A DNA stretch of 64,000 bases from Megalonaias nervosa (GCA_016617855.1 JAECUM010009720.1:1-64000); one strand, 5' to 3'. Counted from the stretch's first letter, positions 40,100 through 44,262 are shown. Numbers and translations: made by a program. Notes: generated from the sequence alone by a model not told the origin.

Positions 40100-41318
40100 T
40101 ACACACACCATTTATTCTCAAAATCACAAAATACTGCCCATTACAGCTAGCCAGTTACACCCCATGTCCTTACCACCAAATACCAGAATCATTTCATTTA
40201 ATTCTTTTTATTTTCTCATATTGTATATTGTCTATTATAGTTGAATTAAATTCAGTTGCAAACATACACACTAGTCCTACAATGTAAGACATAGCACATG
40301 TTTTTGTTTAAGGGCCATCAACCCCTTGAACAAAATTATCGGGTGATGTGTCTTACTTGTAGGACTAACATACACACATAGAAGCATGCATGTTCCATCA
40401 TACTGATTTATGTTCCCCTTTGATGCATTCCAAACTTGTTAAGCCCACACCAAAAAAAATTGCGCTTTTCCGGTCTGCCGACCATCCCTGGTTTTGTTGC
40501 CGACCCTAGCACTTTTTCCCCATGAGTAAAAAAAAAATTAAATTAAAAAAAAATATAATTCTCGAAATTGATATGTACATCTAATTGAGCCAGTTTTGCA
40601 CAGTACTTGAAGAATGGAGTACATTATACTTACTAATCATTAGAGTATACATAGGTTTTATTTTTTTTTTTATTTTAAGAACATAACTACCTACCTAGCT
40701 ACCCTTATTTTAAAACCAGCGCAATAGGAAACAAATAATTTTTCGTCTTATCATGCATTATTTGAAACAGCTATTCATCTATGTATGGATAATAGCCAAT
40801 AAATTGTCTATACCTTGGTGTATCTTATTTCTAAAACCAATTTCCCTTAAAATATTGGAATGTAAAGTTACGGCCAATCCCATGATCACATTATAATCGC
40901 GAGTTAACATGGAGTCACATCTATATTTACAGTTCGTCCAGAGGTGAATCTACAACAGCCCACCTGTGCAAGCATAGGTTTAAAATGTGTCCCCCCCCAC
41001 CTGCCAATAACATGAAACAAACTAAAAACTTATCGAAACAAGCTCTAACAGTGTTAACTTAAATTAAGTAATAAATAATATTTTGTGCAATAACAAGATA
41101 ACGTATTAAAGATGTAACTGTGTAAAAGGATACGACATTACCTGTTTAGGATGTGGATGTTTTCGGTGACCTCGTCTATCGTACTTAAATCCCTTATGGA
41201 AGGGAACTGCACTTGGTTTCTTCACATCTTTGGAAAGTTCATCCTTTTTGTTATGTTTCTTTGACTCGATTAAACAAATAAAGGCGATCAAGATCGCCAA
41301 ACATGGAATCACTCTCAT
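688..41318 (-). CDS. Predicted multi-exon gene: secreted testican/SPARC-like, histidine-rich EF-hand protein
   Basis: Seen: five minus-strand exons (41142-41318, 31277-31340, 22158-22251, 1524-1926, 688-852) have GT/AG borders, and every intron phase joins in frame (0, 1, 2, 0). They sum to 903 nt, 300 residues plus a stop. The product order is signal peptide, basic linker, short acidic/aromatic segment, four-cysteine segment, His/Lys-rich helical segment, degenerate EF-hand. Known: testicans (SPOCK, fly Cow) have a signal peptide, a cysteine-containing N-terminal region, a Kazal module and a SPARC-type EF-hand domain. The cysteine spacing here (C-x3-C-x5-C-x10-C then VTR) is close to the testican one (C-x4-C-x5-C-x9-C then VSR). 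Inference: a secreted or extracellular-matrix, metal- or calcium-related protein. I found no Kazal or thyroglobulin exon. One optional extra exon (18676-18738) also keeps the frame. Small exons may have been missed. Introns reach about 20 kb and are packed with transposons. Confidence 0.55.
1226..1476 (+). mobile_element. SINE family 2 (tRNA-derived, (AAC)n tail), copy 1
   Basis: Starts with a tRNA-like head (GGCAGAGTGGTCTTAAACG, later GGTTTGAATCCC as a box B), a long-variable-arm Leu/Ser-like layout. The body (GAGAAAGCTTACTAGAAGCTTC, CTCCCTCCACCAG, ATGGCATTAAACCC) is shared with copies at 36761 and 44712. The tail is AACAACAATAACAAC. It lies in the last intron of the testican-like gene. Confidence 0.72.
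1524..1926 (-). CDS. Histidine/lysine-rich exon of the testican-like gene
   Basis: A 403-nt exon from acceptor TTTATTTTCCAG|TCG to donor AAG|GTATGA; the frame hits TGA two bases into the intron. Entry phase 2 fits exon 3 (or the optional exon) and exit phase 0 fits the EF-hand exon. It encodes 134 residues with about 18 His and 25 Lys and no cysteine. The start (RRLFKNFHDKK) looks amphipathic, like the first helix of SPARC-type domains. The middle and end carry clusters such as KHLHPDHKHM and KKHDYHHKD. A predicted charged helix (QQAEKVQNAYERYHD) lies between them. His clusters of this kind often bind Zn, Cu or Ni, but metal binding here is inference. Confidence 0.68.
2214..3007 (+). pseudogene. 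5'-truncated LINE: C-terminal end of an RT protein and 3' tail
   Basis: An open stretch from about 2214 to 2663 matches the C-terminal region of jockey/CR1-like reverse transcriptases: Arg/Ser-rich LRRISSIRKYL, then VCSLVLSRLDYCNS, KLQKVQNTASR, LHWLSIQSRIK and PTYLSD. After a frameshift near 2655 the usual ending (YQGPATWNELP, FKSALKTHLLQLQ) continues to a stop near 2813. The 3' UTR ends in GGCGCTATACAAA and an (ATT)n tail, typical of this LINE group. The RT core and endonuclease are missing, so it is a dead 5'-truncated insertion in an intron. Confidence 0.82.
3030..3760. repeat. Diverged tandem repeat family A, block 1
   Basis: Repeated motifs recur about every 120-140 bp: 'aagattttcaatatggctgc', 'ggccatattggatatcagat', 'ggcaccattttcaattaggacca'. 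Each unit is diverged by tens of percent. The block ends with 'gatgaatgtgtgtcaagtttaactgcaat', as blocks 2 and 3 do. No coding sense. Confidence 0.7.
4072..4235 (+). mobile_element. SINE family 3, decayed copy
   Basis: Begins GGAGCCACTGTCGCTCAGTGATTAGTGTGGAC, a tRNA-like head with a degraded box B (CTGATTCCTTTCC). The later text (TGGGCAAGACTGGTACTCCAAATGCCTTGGCA) matches the copy at 34692-34882 in the opposite orientation. Confidence 0.55.
4438..4535. repeat. 31-bp tandem repeat, three units
   Basis: Unit built from 'agctcacataactgggat' plus 'cataccacataac', nearly perfect over three copies, so probably recent. Confidence 0.9.
4850..5054. mobile_element. Modular palindromic foldback MITE, copy 1
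   Basis: Ends are inverted copies of TACCATATATACTC-like sequence followed by 'ttataagacaagtc'. Inside are two palindromic modules centred on AGATCT-type arms (cagatctgcc ... gcagatctg). Same family as copies at 10010, 15054, 22382, 23967, 29573 and 38892. Confidence 0.75.
5143..5457 (-). mobile_element. SINE family 1 (tRNA-derived), copy 1, with 12-bp TSD
   Basis: The minus strand begins with a tRNA-like head: box A TGGCCTAGTGG and box B GAGTTCGATCCC, both close to consensus for Pol III. The body (TGACTGGGTAGGACATTATG...) ends in a GT/CA-rich tail. It is flanked by a perfect direct repeat 'gatgcaatctct' at 5131-5142 and 5458-5469, so the insertion boundaries are firm. The plus strand shows its reverse complement. 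Related copies lie at 33449 and 42890. Confidence 0.9.
6530..7520. repeat. Diverged tandem repeat family A, block 2
   Basis: About seven to eight diverged units containing 'aagattttcaagatggccat', 'gacatcacaagaagtcttttggtgaaaacccaa' and 'caccattttcattcaggac'. It ends with 'ggatgaatgtgtacttaaagtttcatggcaatcc' and 'ccatcccataatgtcttctggtctatga', as block 3 ends. Confidence 0.75.
7520..10005. other. Intron sequence, no gene seen
   Basis: AT-rich with low-complexity ATT/AAT runs (9000-9020, 9195-9250). The ORF at 7923-8243 (minus) has no recognisable domain and sits in intron; I treat it as chance. Confidence 0.6.
10010..10226. mobile_element. Modular palindromic foldback MITE, copy 2
   Basis: The left end (cctatacacttacaagac) and right end (acttgtacatgagtatatac) are inverted relatives. 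Two internal AGATCT-type palindromic modules are present. Confidence 0.7.
11548..11853. repeat. About 36-bp tandem repeat, eight units
   Basis: Unit 'atgattagaactggcact' plus 'gctgtcaaaggactcctt'. It runs directly into a (GT)n/(GTAT)n microsatellite at 11862-11907. Confidence 0.9.
11862..11907. repeat. (GT)n/(GTAT)n microsatellite
   Basis: Pure dinucleotide run followed by tetranucleotide GTAT units. Confidence 0.95.
13340..13690. repeat. Tandem repeat with 'caaaatatgcaaat' and 'gtatgggcataaggatgta'
   Basis: About seven units of alternating 35-60 bp length. It keeps reading frames open on the minus strand (a Cys/Pro/His/Thr periodic ORF at 13422-13688), which I regard as an artefact of the repeat. 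Confidence 0.85.
13840..14160. repeat. Diverged tandem repeat family B, block 1
   Basis: Two to three units of the type 'gaccttttgaccccaaaatc', 'aataggcgtcttccatacc', 'acaaactttggtcacggtac', 'aagttattgtgcagaaaa'. It runs straight into family A block 3, so A and B may be parts of one larger repeat unit. Confidence 0.7.
14160..14960. repeat. Diverged tandem repeat family A, block 3
   Basis: Units with 'aagatggcagacatcatggccatactgg', 'gcaccatttccaattagaacc' and 'agtcttctggtgaataccccatg'. The terminus (gtgtgtgaagttccatggcagtcc, accatcccagaagctccactagtctatgacc) matches the end of block 2. Confidence 0.75.
15054..15274. mobile_element. Modular palindromic foldback MITE, copy 3
   Basis: Best preserved copy: the left end TACCATATATACTCACTTATAAGAC pairs with the right end, which as its complement reads TACTGTATATAGTCACATATAA. 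The first internal module is a near-perfect palindrome (cagatctgccatcac ... gtgctggcagatctg); the second is more decayed. Confidence 0.8.
16110..16880. repeat. Diverged tandem repeat family B, block 2
   Basis: About five units of roughly 150 bp with 'tctgacctttgacctactgacaccaaaatt', 'ataggatttttcttacc', 'tccacaaagttcaatggt' and 'gaactaatgttattgtgcag'. The ORFs inside (16117-16424, minus) are by-products. Confidence 0.75.
17455..17880 (+). pseudogene. Decayed LINE reverse transcriptase fragment
   Basis: Reading by eye across frames gives consecutive RT signatures: QGSVLGPLLNIYI (motif B'), then about 90 bp later ANLYADDSTLS (catalytic YADD intact), then near 17690-17830 TDENLLWNKQVHYV and LSFRLCLLK, the usual region after the RT core in jockey/Nimb-type LINEs. 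The frame breaks by at least one indel and several stops (17503 region, 17660). It lies in an intron and is dead. Confidence 0.68.
17880..19800. other. Intron sequence without recognised element
   Basis: Contains (CTCT) and (TTTA) low-complexity runs near 18018 and 18115-18150, and the weak optional exon at 18676-18738. Otherwise nothing recognised. Confidence 0.5.
18676..18738 (-). CDS. Possible optional exon (weak)
   Basis: A 63-nt stretch follows an excellent acceptor (TTTTTTCTTCTCAG) and ends at a mediocre donor (CACAT|GTGAATG). It is symmetric (phase 2 in, 2 out), so it could be included or skipped without changing the frame between exon 3 and the His-rich exon. It would add about 21 Ser/Leu/His-rich residues with no recognised motif. 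Reading past the donor meets TGA at once. Transcript evidence would decide; by sequence alone this could be chance. Confidence 0.22.
19803..19985. repeat. About 62-bp tandem repeat, three units
   Basis: Unit core 'ccaaaagcagagctgagtag' followed by 'gctgttaggctgtgacagtc'. The overlapping minus ORF (19853-20116) is built from it. Confidence 0.88.
20640..21852. repeat. 33-bp minisatellite, about 37 units
   Basis: Unit is 'ggctaagggtatgcattg' plus 'tcataatattgtcaa' (33 bp = 11 codons), so several frames stay open on both strands and give repetitive pseudo-proteins (HCHNIVKTKGM type). Near 21633-21833 a three-unit, 99-bp block is repeated almost exactly, a recent higher-order duplication. No start, splice or domain evidence supports a gene. 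Confidence 0.95.
22158..22251 (-). CDS. Exon 3: four-cysteine testican-type segment
   Basis: A 94-nt exon with acceptor CTATTCACAG and donor GAGGG|GTAAGG, phase in 1 and out 2. It encodes about 31 residues with cysteines spaced C-x3-C-x5-C-x10-C (CKREC, ICIKS, KCVTRQ), followed by a basic stretch. This resembles the segment ahead of the Kazal module in testican/SPOCK proteins. The match rests on spacing and on the V-[ST]-R that follows the last cysteine; I could not run an alignment. An even number of cysteines in a secreted protein suggests two disulfides. Confidence 0.62.
22382..22575. mobile_element. Modular palindromic foldback MITE, copy 4
   Basis: Two modules; ends 'taccatatatacttataaaac' and 'gagtacatatggta'. 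It lies about 130 bp upstream (in gene sense) of exon 3. Confidence 0.75.
23480..23860. repeat. Diverged tandem repeat family C, block 1
   Basis: Units of about 145 bp with 'cagccaatcagatgcaaaat', 'cctcattaatatgcatagat', 'cttgctcactgttgac' and 'ccaagttttatcgaaat'. Same family at 26200 and 37650. Confidence 0.78.
23967..24095. mobile_element. Modular palindromic foldback MITE, copy 5 (one-module form)
   Basis: Short copy of about 129 bp with a single AGATCT-armed palindrome (cagatctaccggtacattag ... cagcagatctatg) between the usual ends. Confidence 0.65.
24096..26160. other. Intron sequence; unassigned minus-strand reading frames
   Basis: Two overlapping minus-strand ORFs (24144-24606) are unlike the AT-rich background and could be a decayed transposase, but I recognise no domain. 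The rest is AT-rich with nothing recognised. Confidence 0.4.
26200..26745. repeat. Diverged tandem repeat family C, block 2
   Basis: About four units with 'agctcagccaatcagatgcaag', 'ggatcttgctcattatcag', 'atattcaaagtttgatcaaa' and 'gtggtaacaag'. Confidence 0.78.
26912..27469 (+). mobile_element. Solo LTR of the gypsy-type element
   Basis: Plus-strand copy of the LTRs at 51430-51936 and 56693-57225, starting TGTAA and ending TTACA (5-bp inverted ends, TG...CA). It includes the U5-end stretch (CCCACGGAGGCATAACGTTATTTCCC ... CGCTAGAGGTATTACA) kept by the 5' LTR and lost by the 3' LTR of the full element. No internal sequence follows. No clean target-site duplication is visible (tgtttt versus ttcttg). 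Confidence 0.88.
27845..28085 (-). pseudogene. Decayed LINE reverse transcriptase fragment
   Basis: The minus strand reads VTGGVSQGAVLGPLLL (RT motif B'), a stop and a small frame change, then DLYAHDTSLYDI, where the usual YADD is YAHD so the first catalytic Asp is lost, then VINFDKTKVML (motif D). At least two in-frame stops. Too broken for ordinary ORF finding but the motif order and spacing are clear. Confidence 0.68.
28561..28573. repeat. Poly(G) tract
   Basis: Thirteen consecutive G on the plus strand; similar G runs occur near 36099-36110 and 58519-58532. Confidence 0.9.
28574..29570. other. Intron sequence, nothing recognised
   Basis: AT-rich. The ORF at 28906-29181 (plus) has no domain and no splice support in that strand. 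Confidence 0.5.
29573..29863. mobile_element. Modular palindromic foldback MITE, copy 6 (three-module form)
   Basis: Longest copy, about 291 bp. Between the usual ends sit three palindromic modules (around 29610-29680, 29700-29750 and 29770-29830), each with 'tagac(c/t)...gtctatg' arms. Confidence 0.68.
30115..30465. mobile_element. Long-TIR MITE
   Basis: The left arm ('taattaaaatctgatctcc', 'aagatctgacagcaaccacttaggggttatgttctgg') and right arm are inverted relatives; the reverse complement of the right arm reads TGATTAAAGTCAGATCTCAG, then GATCTGACAATGACTGCTTAGGGATCATGTTCTGG. Arms are about 130 bp. A one-arm relative is at 43255-43400. Confidence 0.7.
30985..31125 (-). repeat. Dispersed repeat X, copy 1 (reverse)
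   Basis: Contains 'tattgcactgattttaaaat' and 'gcttgggttggcaatgagaaacagggatggt', the reverse complement of the text in the copies at 35905 and 40445. Confidence 0.6.
31277..31340 (-). CDS. Exon 2 of the testican-like gene
   Basis: A 64-nt exon between a strong acceptor (T-rich tract ending TTCTTCAG) and a strong donor (ACAG|GTAAGA). It enters in phase 0 and leaves in phase 1, matching exons 1 and 3. It encodes 21 residues including HDSDWLKDPHLQF, an acidic/aromatic stretch like the region that precedes the cysteine segment in testicans. The first codon happens to be ATG, but the acceptor and phase fit argue for an internal exon. The acceptor sits in a three-copy tandem repeat (31345-31478). 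Confidence 0.62.
31345..31478. repeat. Three-copy tandem repeat at the exon 2 acceptor
   Basis: 'acagatttgccaaagtaaaa' recurs three times at about 50-bp spacing. In gene sense each copy gives a T-rich tract, and the last ends in the exon 2 acceptor. Confidence 0.85.
31590..31800. repeat. About 30-bp tandem repeat
   Basis: Roughly seven units of 'agtaattagcaaatcttgat' plus 'tttcttcat'. Confidence 0.85.
32135..32305. repeat. About 43-bp tandem repeat, four units
   Basis: Unit 'acttgtactctcaaatattt' plus 'aattacatatacatata'. Confidence 0.85.
32348..33225 (-). pseudogene. Decayed LINE endonuclease and linker fragment
   Basis: The minus strand 32998-33225 reads YRSPSVKIVLKEER, then EIYILGDFGIS, which matches the GDFN motif region of APE-type endonucleases, then FGINQLVAKPA. 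Further on, 32348-32600 reads VIDEDEEIVNTLNEFFITVV, like the linker ahead of the RT. Stops and frame changes separate the two. The endonuclease Asn of GDFN is Gly here. Confidence 0.55.
33449..33769 (-). mobile_element. SINE family 1, copy 2, nested in a LINE tail
   Basis: Full-length relative of 5143-5457. Box A is TGGCCTAGTGG (ccactaggcca on plus) and box B is GGTTCGATCCC (gggatcgaaccc on plus). The body ends in (GT)n on the plus strand. It is flanked on both sides by (AAT)n ending 'aataatag', so it went into the A/T-rich tail of the LINE at 33775-34330. Confidence 0.85.
33775..34330 (-). pseudogene. 5'-truncated LINE: C-terminal end and 3' UTR
   Basis: The minus strand at 34130-34260 reads HSIPKPNKELFKKCFQYS and LIWNRIPKEIRES, the conserved C-terminal signature of a LINE RT protein, then a 3' UTR ending AATAAAGTCACTATTATT. 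A second copy of the same 3' end (ctccttgaggccctctactatatg-like) occurs at 38197-38290. Confidence 0.68.
34692..34882 (-). mobile_element. SINE family 3, copy with 12-bp TSD
   Basis: The minus strand begins GGGAGCCACGGTGGCTTACTGGTTAGTGTG (tRNA-like head) and has GGTTCCTATCC as a box-B-like stretch. The 3' part includes TGGGCAAGGGACTTTACTCCAATTGCC. Perfect flanking repeat 'aaatgaattgtt' at 34680-34691 and 34883-34894. Confidence 0.82.
34895..35900. other. Intron sequence, nothing recognised
   Basis: AT-rich, with small ORFs lacking any domain. Confidence 0.5.
35905..36112 (+). repeat. Dispersed repeat X, copy 2
   Basis: 'gtcgaccgaccatccatttctcactgctgaccatagcac', then an A-rich stretch, then 'aaaaccagtgcaataggaaac' and a poly(G) tract. 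Matches the copy at 40445. Confidence 0.65.
36761..36996 (-). mobile_element. SINE family 2, copy 2, with 14-bp TSD
   Basis: The minus strand begins GGGCCCCAAGTGGCCGAGTGGTCTAAAGCG, a clear Leu/Ser-tRNA-like head, with the family body and an (AAC)n tail (gttgttgttg on plus). The flanks 'agtctattggtcat' and 'agtctcttggtcat' form a 14-bp duplication with one mismatch. Confidence 0.85.
37342..37397. repeat. (CATA)n microsatellite
   Basis: About 14 tetranucleotide units; it generates repetitive Cys-Met-Tyr-Val and His-Thr-Tyr-Ile ORFs on the two strands. Confidence 0.97.
37650..37950. repeat. Diverged tandem repeat family C, block 3
   Basis: About two units with 'agccaatcagatacaagatc', 'cctcattaatatgcatggat' and 'tccaagttttatagaaatt'. 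Confidence 0.78.
38197..38295 (-). mobile_element. 3' end fragment of the LINE family seen at 33775
   Basis: An (AAT)n tract on plus, followed by text like that at 33775-33860: '...gcaattactctcccttgaggccctctactatatg...'. Only the 3' UTR end is clear. Confidence 0.5.
38325..38392. repeat. (CT)n microsatellite
   Basis: Pure 68-bp CT run in the intron; it would be GA-rich in the testican-like transcript. Confidence 0.97.
38892..39112. mobile_element. Modular palindromic foldback MITE, copy 7
   Basis: Ends 'taccacctatactcacttat' and 'cttataagcaagtacata'. Two modules with AGATCT-type arms. Confidence 0.75.
39783..39861. repeat. (TA)n tract
   Basis: About 52 bp of pure TA and a second short TA run, ending at the MITE at 39862. 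Confidence 0.95.
39862..40039. mobile_element. pogo/Tigger-like MITE inserted in (TA)n
   Basis: The 178-bp element starts CAGTAGAACCTGTCTTGAAAGACC and ends GGTCTTTCAAGACAGG-like with a terminal ...TTTCACTG, giving inverted ends of about 25 bp. TA lies on each side. A CAGT...ACTG end with a TA duplication is typical of pogo/Tc1-mariner MITEs. No transposase is encoded. Confidence 0.75.
40040..40094. repeat. (TA)n tract, second half
   Basis: Continuation of the TA microsatellite split by the MITE. Confidence 0.95.
40272..40367. mobile_element. 96-bp MITE with 10-bp TSD
   Basis: Inverted ends of about 25 bp: left TAGTCCTACAATGTAAGACA, right (complement) TAGTCCTACAAGTAAGACAC. The flanks are perfect direct repeats 'acatacacac' (40262-40271 and 40368-40377). 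The 10-bp duplication suggests a Mutator-like mobiliser, which is inference. Confidence 0.78.
40445..40735 (+). repeat. Dispersed repeat X, copy 3
   Basis: 'ccggtctgccgaccatccctggttttgttgccgaccctagcac' with an A-rich centre and the end 'aaaaccagcgcaataggaaac'. Longest copy. Nature unknown; no coding sense. Confidence 0.65.
41142..41318 (-). CDS. Exon 1: signal peptide and basic N-terminus
   Basis: The ATG at 41318 opens 59 codons ending exactly at a CAG|GTAATG donor (phase 0). Residues 1-19 form a classic signal peptide: MR, then a hydrophobic core (VIPCLAILIAFICLI), then a cleavage-type end near ESK. The following 40 residues are rich in Lys and His (KKHNKK, RRGHRKHPHPK). The ATG has A at -3. 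Reading past the donor gives only a few more codons before a stop, so splicing is the better reading. The GC content and CpG density are higher than in the surrounding intron, as expected at a first exon. Confidence 0.7.
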
Positions 41319-41429
41319 TTTAAATCACTTATTACAACACTTCTTTCCCGATCTGAGTGTAATCGTCTGGCAAGAACTTCTCAACTTTGTCGCAGTTTAC
41401 TCGTTCGTTGTCCCGGACATACCACTCTC

Positions 41430-41462
41430 AACTGAGGTGTGGCAGGTGTCTCGCTATTTATC
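41430..41462 (-). promoter_or_regulatory. Candidate core promoter of the testican-like gene
   Basis: On the minus strand a TATA-like GATAAATAG (41454-41462) is followed about 27 nt later by TCAGTT (41430-41435), a perfect match to the animal initiator TCA-K-T-Y with the A at 41433. That places a 5' UTR of about 115 nt ahead of the exon 1 ATG. Local CpG content is higher than in the flanks. Spacing and motif agree with a focused promoter; this is prediction only. Confidence 0.42.
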
Positions 41463-41469
41463 GACAATG

Positions 41470-42226
41470 GATCACATCAGAGTCGAGACAATCAGAGTTT
41501 GACAGGTACAAATGACTGTGTAAATGTACAAGATAAATATTACATGAGAATGTATGGCCTGGGGAGTAGAACATAGGTATGACTACTGGACGAGTTCATT
41601 TTTTCCGAAATAGCGTTGACGATTAATTCTTGTCAAATGCAATGGATTGGCGACCGTTAGCTAATAAAATAAACAGTTATGACAGCTCAAACTGAATAGG
41701 GGAAGGCACAAATATTATGTACGTGTATAGGGATAGGAACAAATATTATGTACGTGTATAGGGATTAAGGTTCGTTAGCCACAGTGCCAGAAATAGGTAG
41801 TTTTTAGCAGCCAGTTCATTGATGCTAACTTCATACCTATGAATTTTTCCACGACTTTAAAAATAAAAAGAAGCCAAACACATTTAATTAATTAAATCAT
41901 TACCGGGTAATTAATAAGACATGGAGCTTGGATACTAATGAAGTATGATATTTTTCTGAGGTGAGTACGTACATGTCTGTGTACTCAGTGACGGCAGTGT
42001 TTAATTTTTTTTTTTTAATTTTTTTTTTTTTTTTGCGGACGAGGCTTTTGCGCGGGGTGGCAAAATTCAGAGTTCGGCAGATTTTAAAGTATGAAAATCT
42101 TTGTCAAACTAAAAAGAAAATTATTTAAATGCGTCTTTAATGGAACTGGTTTTAAGGTTGGGGTGGTGGAGCTAATTCAGTGAAAGAGTTGGCAAAATCA
42201 TAAATATATCTCGCTCTGTGCGTGTG

Positions 42227-42230
<4 letters not shown>
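41470..42230. other. Region upstream of the testican-like gene, nothing recognised
   Basis: Unique-looking sequence with a short duplicated phrase 'caaatattatgtacgtgtatagggat' (41709-41766) and poly(T) runs at 42005-42034. Possible upstream regulatory DNA. Confidence 0.4.
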
Positions 42231-42287
<57 letters not shown>

Positions 42288-42288
42288 T

Positions 42289-42319
<31 letters not shown>
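42231..42319. repeat. (TA)n followed by (AC)n
   Basis: Pure TA to about 42282, then an (AC)n run at 42293-42319. Confidence 0.97.
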
Positions 42320-42321
<2 letters not shown>

Positions 42322-42884
42322 TGTACACTATATCAATGATATTAATTTTTTAAAAAAAATTACTTATGTACGCTGTATCATTGATATTGATAATTTTTAC
42401 ATACGGGCTAAATTACGTTTGACGACCGTATCTGGTAAGTGAAAACATTTGGTTTATTCGTGTCTTACGCTTCATCTTGGCTTACAAGAGTATAATTTCG
42501 TTCGTCATCATAGAATTTCTCAAAATTTTGGTAATACATCTGAACATGTTATTAGTTATAAATATTTAGTTTTAAAGCAACATATGGCAGGCTAGTAGAT
42601 TTTCTTCGCTATCAAACACAAAGGTCTAAAAGAATAAAAACATAGTCAATCACCTACTCGAATGAGTCAGATAGAGGTGTTTGGTTTGGTGAATGCCAGT
42701 GACGACGTCAGTTCCAAGTTATCAATAGCTCGAGATGTATATATTTTTCATTAAAAGGAAATTATGCTTGCCGGGTTTCGTTTAAATTAAAAAGTTATAC
42801 GAGTGTTGTATCAAAGATACAGCTTACATACTATATATGAATATATCACATTCGAATACATATTTGCCATTTGAACGGAGTTAA

Positions 42885-42889
<5 letters not shown>

Positions 42890-42918
<29 letters not shown>

Positions 42919-43229
42919 TTTGGTTTTTTAACGTAGCTTTTAACAATTTTTCAGTCGTATCGCTACGATGTCTGCAGTGTGGCAGTTTAAAGTGATGTCA
43001 AAGCACTGGGGCATCATGCCGCAGACATGTAGCATGATATCCCACCCAGTCACATTATCCTGACACCAGGCCGACCAGTCCTAACACTAACCTCTTAATG
43101 CTGAGCGCCAAGCGAGGCAGCTGTTAGTACCATTTTTGTAAGTCTTTTGGTATGACTCGGCCGGGGTTCGAACCCACAACCTCCCGCATCCAAGGCGGAC
43201 ACTGTAACCACTAGGCCACATGAGCGGTC
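42890..43229 (-). mobile_element. SINE family 1, copy 3, with 11-bp TSD
   Basis: Full-length copy; the plus strand starts with (GT)n (the SINE 3' tail) and ends with the tRNA-like head. Box A complement is 'ccactaggcca' and box B complement 'ggggttcgaaccc'. Perfect duplication 'agttaagattg' at 42879-42889 and 43230-43240. Confidence 0.9.
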
Positions 43230-43254
43230 AGTTAAGATTGTAAGATTGACTACA

Positions 43255-43400
43255 GGCAATGTGATTAAAATAAGACACCACTGTCATACGTGAAGATCTG
43301 ACAAGCGACTGCTTAGGGGTCATGTTCTGGTGACCTTTGAATTAGCCAATGAAAATGCAGCTTTCAGAAGTTTTGTAGTGAATTATGTATTTCGACTCCC
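43255..43400. mobile_element. One-arm relative of the long-TIR MITE
   Basis: 'gatctgacaagcgactgcttaggggtcatgttctggtgacctttgaatta' matches the inverted arm of 30115-30465; the other arm is missing. Confidence 0.6.
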
Positions 43401-43887
43401 ATTATGCTATTCAAACGTAACTGCTCACTCTGCGTCATAGTCGCTAAATAAGTGACTCTGCTATCTGGAGATTTACTATGCCCTACACCGACCAGCTCTG
43501 CAGACACGTATGTATGTTAAGATCAGCAACAAATTATTTCCAAACACTTGGTCCCACTACTTTGTTTATTTTCAGGACTCTCGAAGGTCATCCTAATATA
43601 TGCCTTGATAGTAATTTAAAGTAAAAAATCTTGGTAAAAATGTGTGAACTCGTGTCTTTGCAAAACGTAATATTGCGCTTGCTTTTTGCAGCACGTCCGT
43701 TGCAAATATTTAGTTTCGGAGGTGTAAAGAGTTACTTGCTGTCAATCTCATCAATTTCGGAGGCAAGTAAATCTTGCATGCAGACCGCCATCCCGTAATG
43801 CCAAGATAGAAGTGATCTGTTTTGAGAAAACACCGGAACTTGTGAAGTTTGCCATACTGTTCAGTACACCACCGCCCCATCTTACTT

Positions 43888-44262
43888 CATTCGGTTTTGT
43901 TGTTTAATCATTTCATTTAATACCAAATCATTTGGTATCTGAATCATTTCATTTGTTGGGTTAAATCATTTCGTTTTAGACTACATCATTTTATTTATTA
44001 CCACGTCATTTGGAAGCAGGTTTCATCATTCCGTTTTGATCTTTAAATCATTTAATTTCTTAATAAGTAATTTCATTTAATACCACGTCGTTTGTAATCT
44101 GACCTAATCATTTCATGTGTTGGGTTACATCATTTCATTTCATACTACATCGTTTCATTTAATACCACGTCATTTGGAACCTAGATTCATCATTCCGTTT
44201 GGTTCTTTAAATCATTTCATACGACACCACATTATTTGGAATTTGGATTTATAACTTCATTT
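43888..44262. repeat. Degenerate 'atcatttcattt' array with higher-order units
   Basis: More than fifteen ATCATT(T/C)C-type submotifs. A larger unit with 'taataccacgtcatttggaa', 'cattccgtttt(g)atctttaaatcatttca' and 'tgttgggttacatcatttc' appears about twice. Confidence 0.8.

Noticed and set aside
39674..40244. ORFs with long Tyr-Ile runs (also at 42218 and 59024)
   Set aside because: Products of (TA)n tracts.
41230..41502. Plus-strand ORF over exon 1 and promoter
   Set aside because: Antisense shadow; the signal-peptide reading with a donor on the minus strand is much better.
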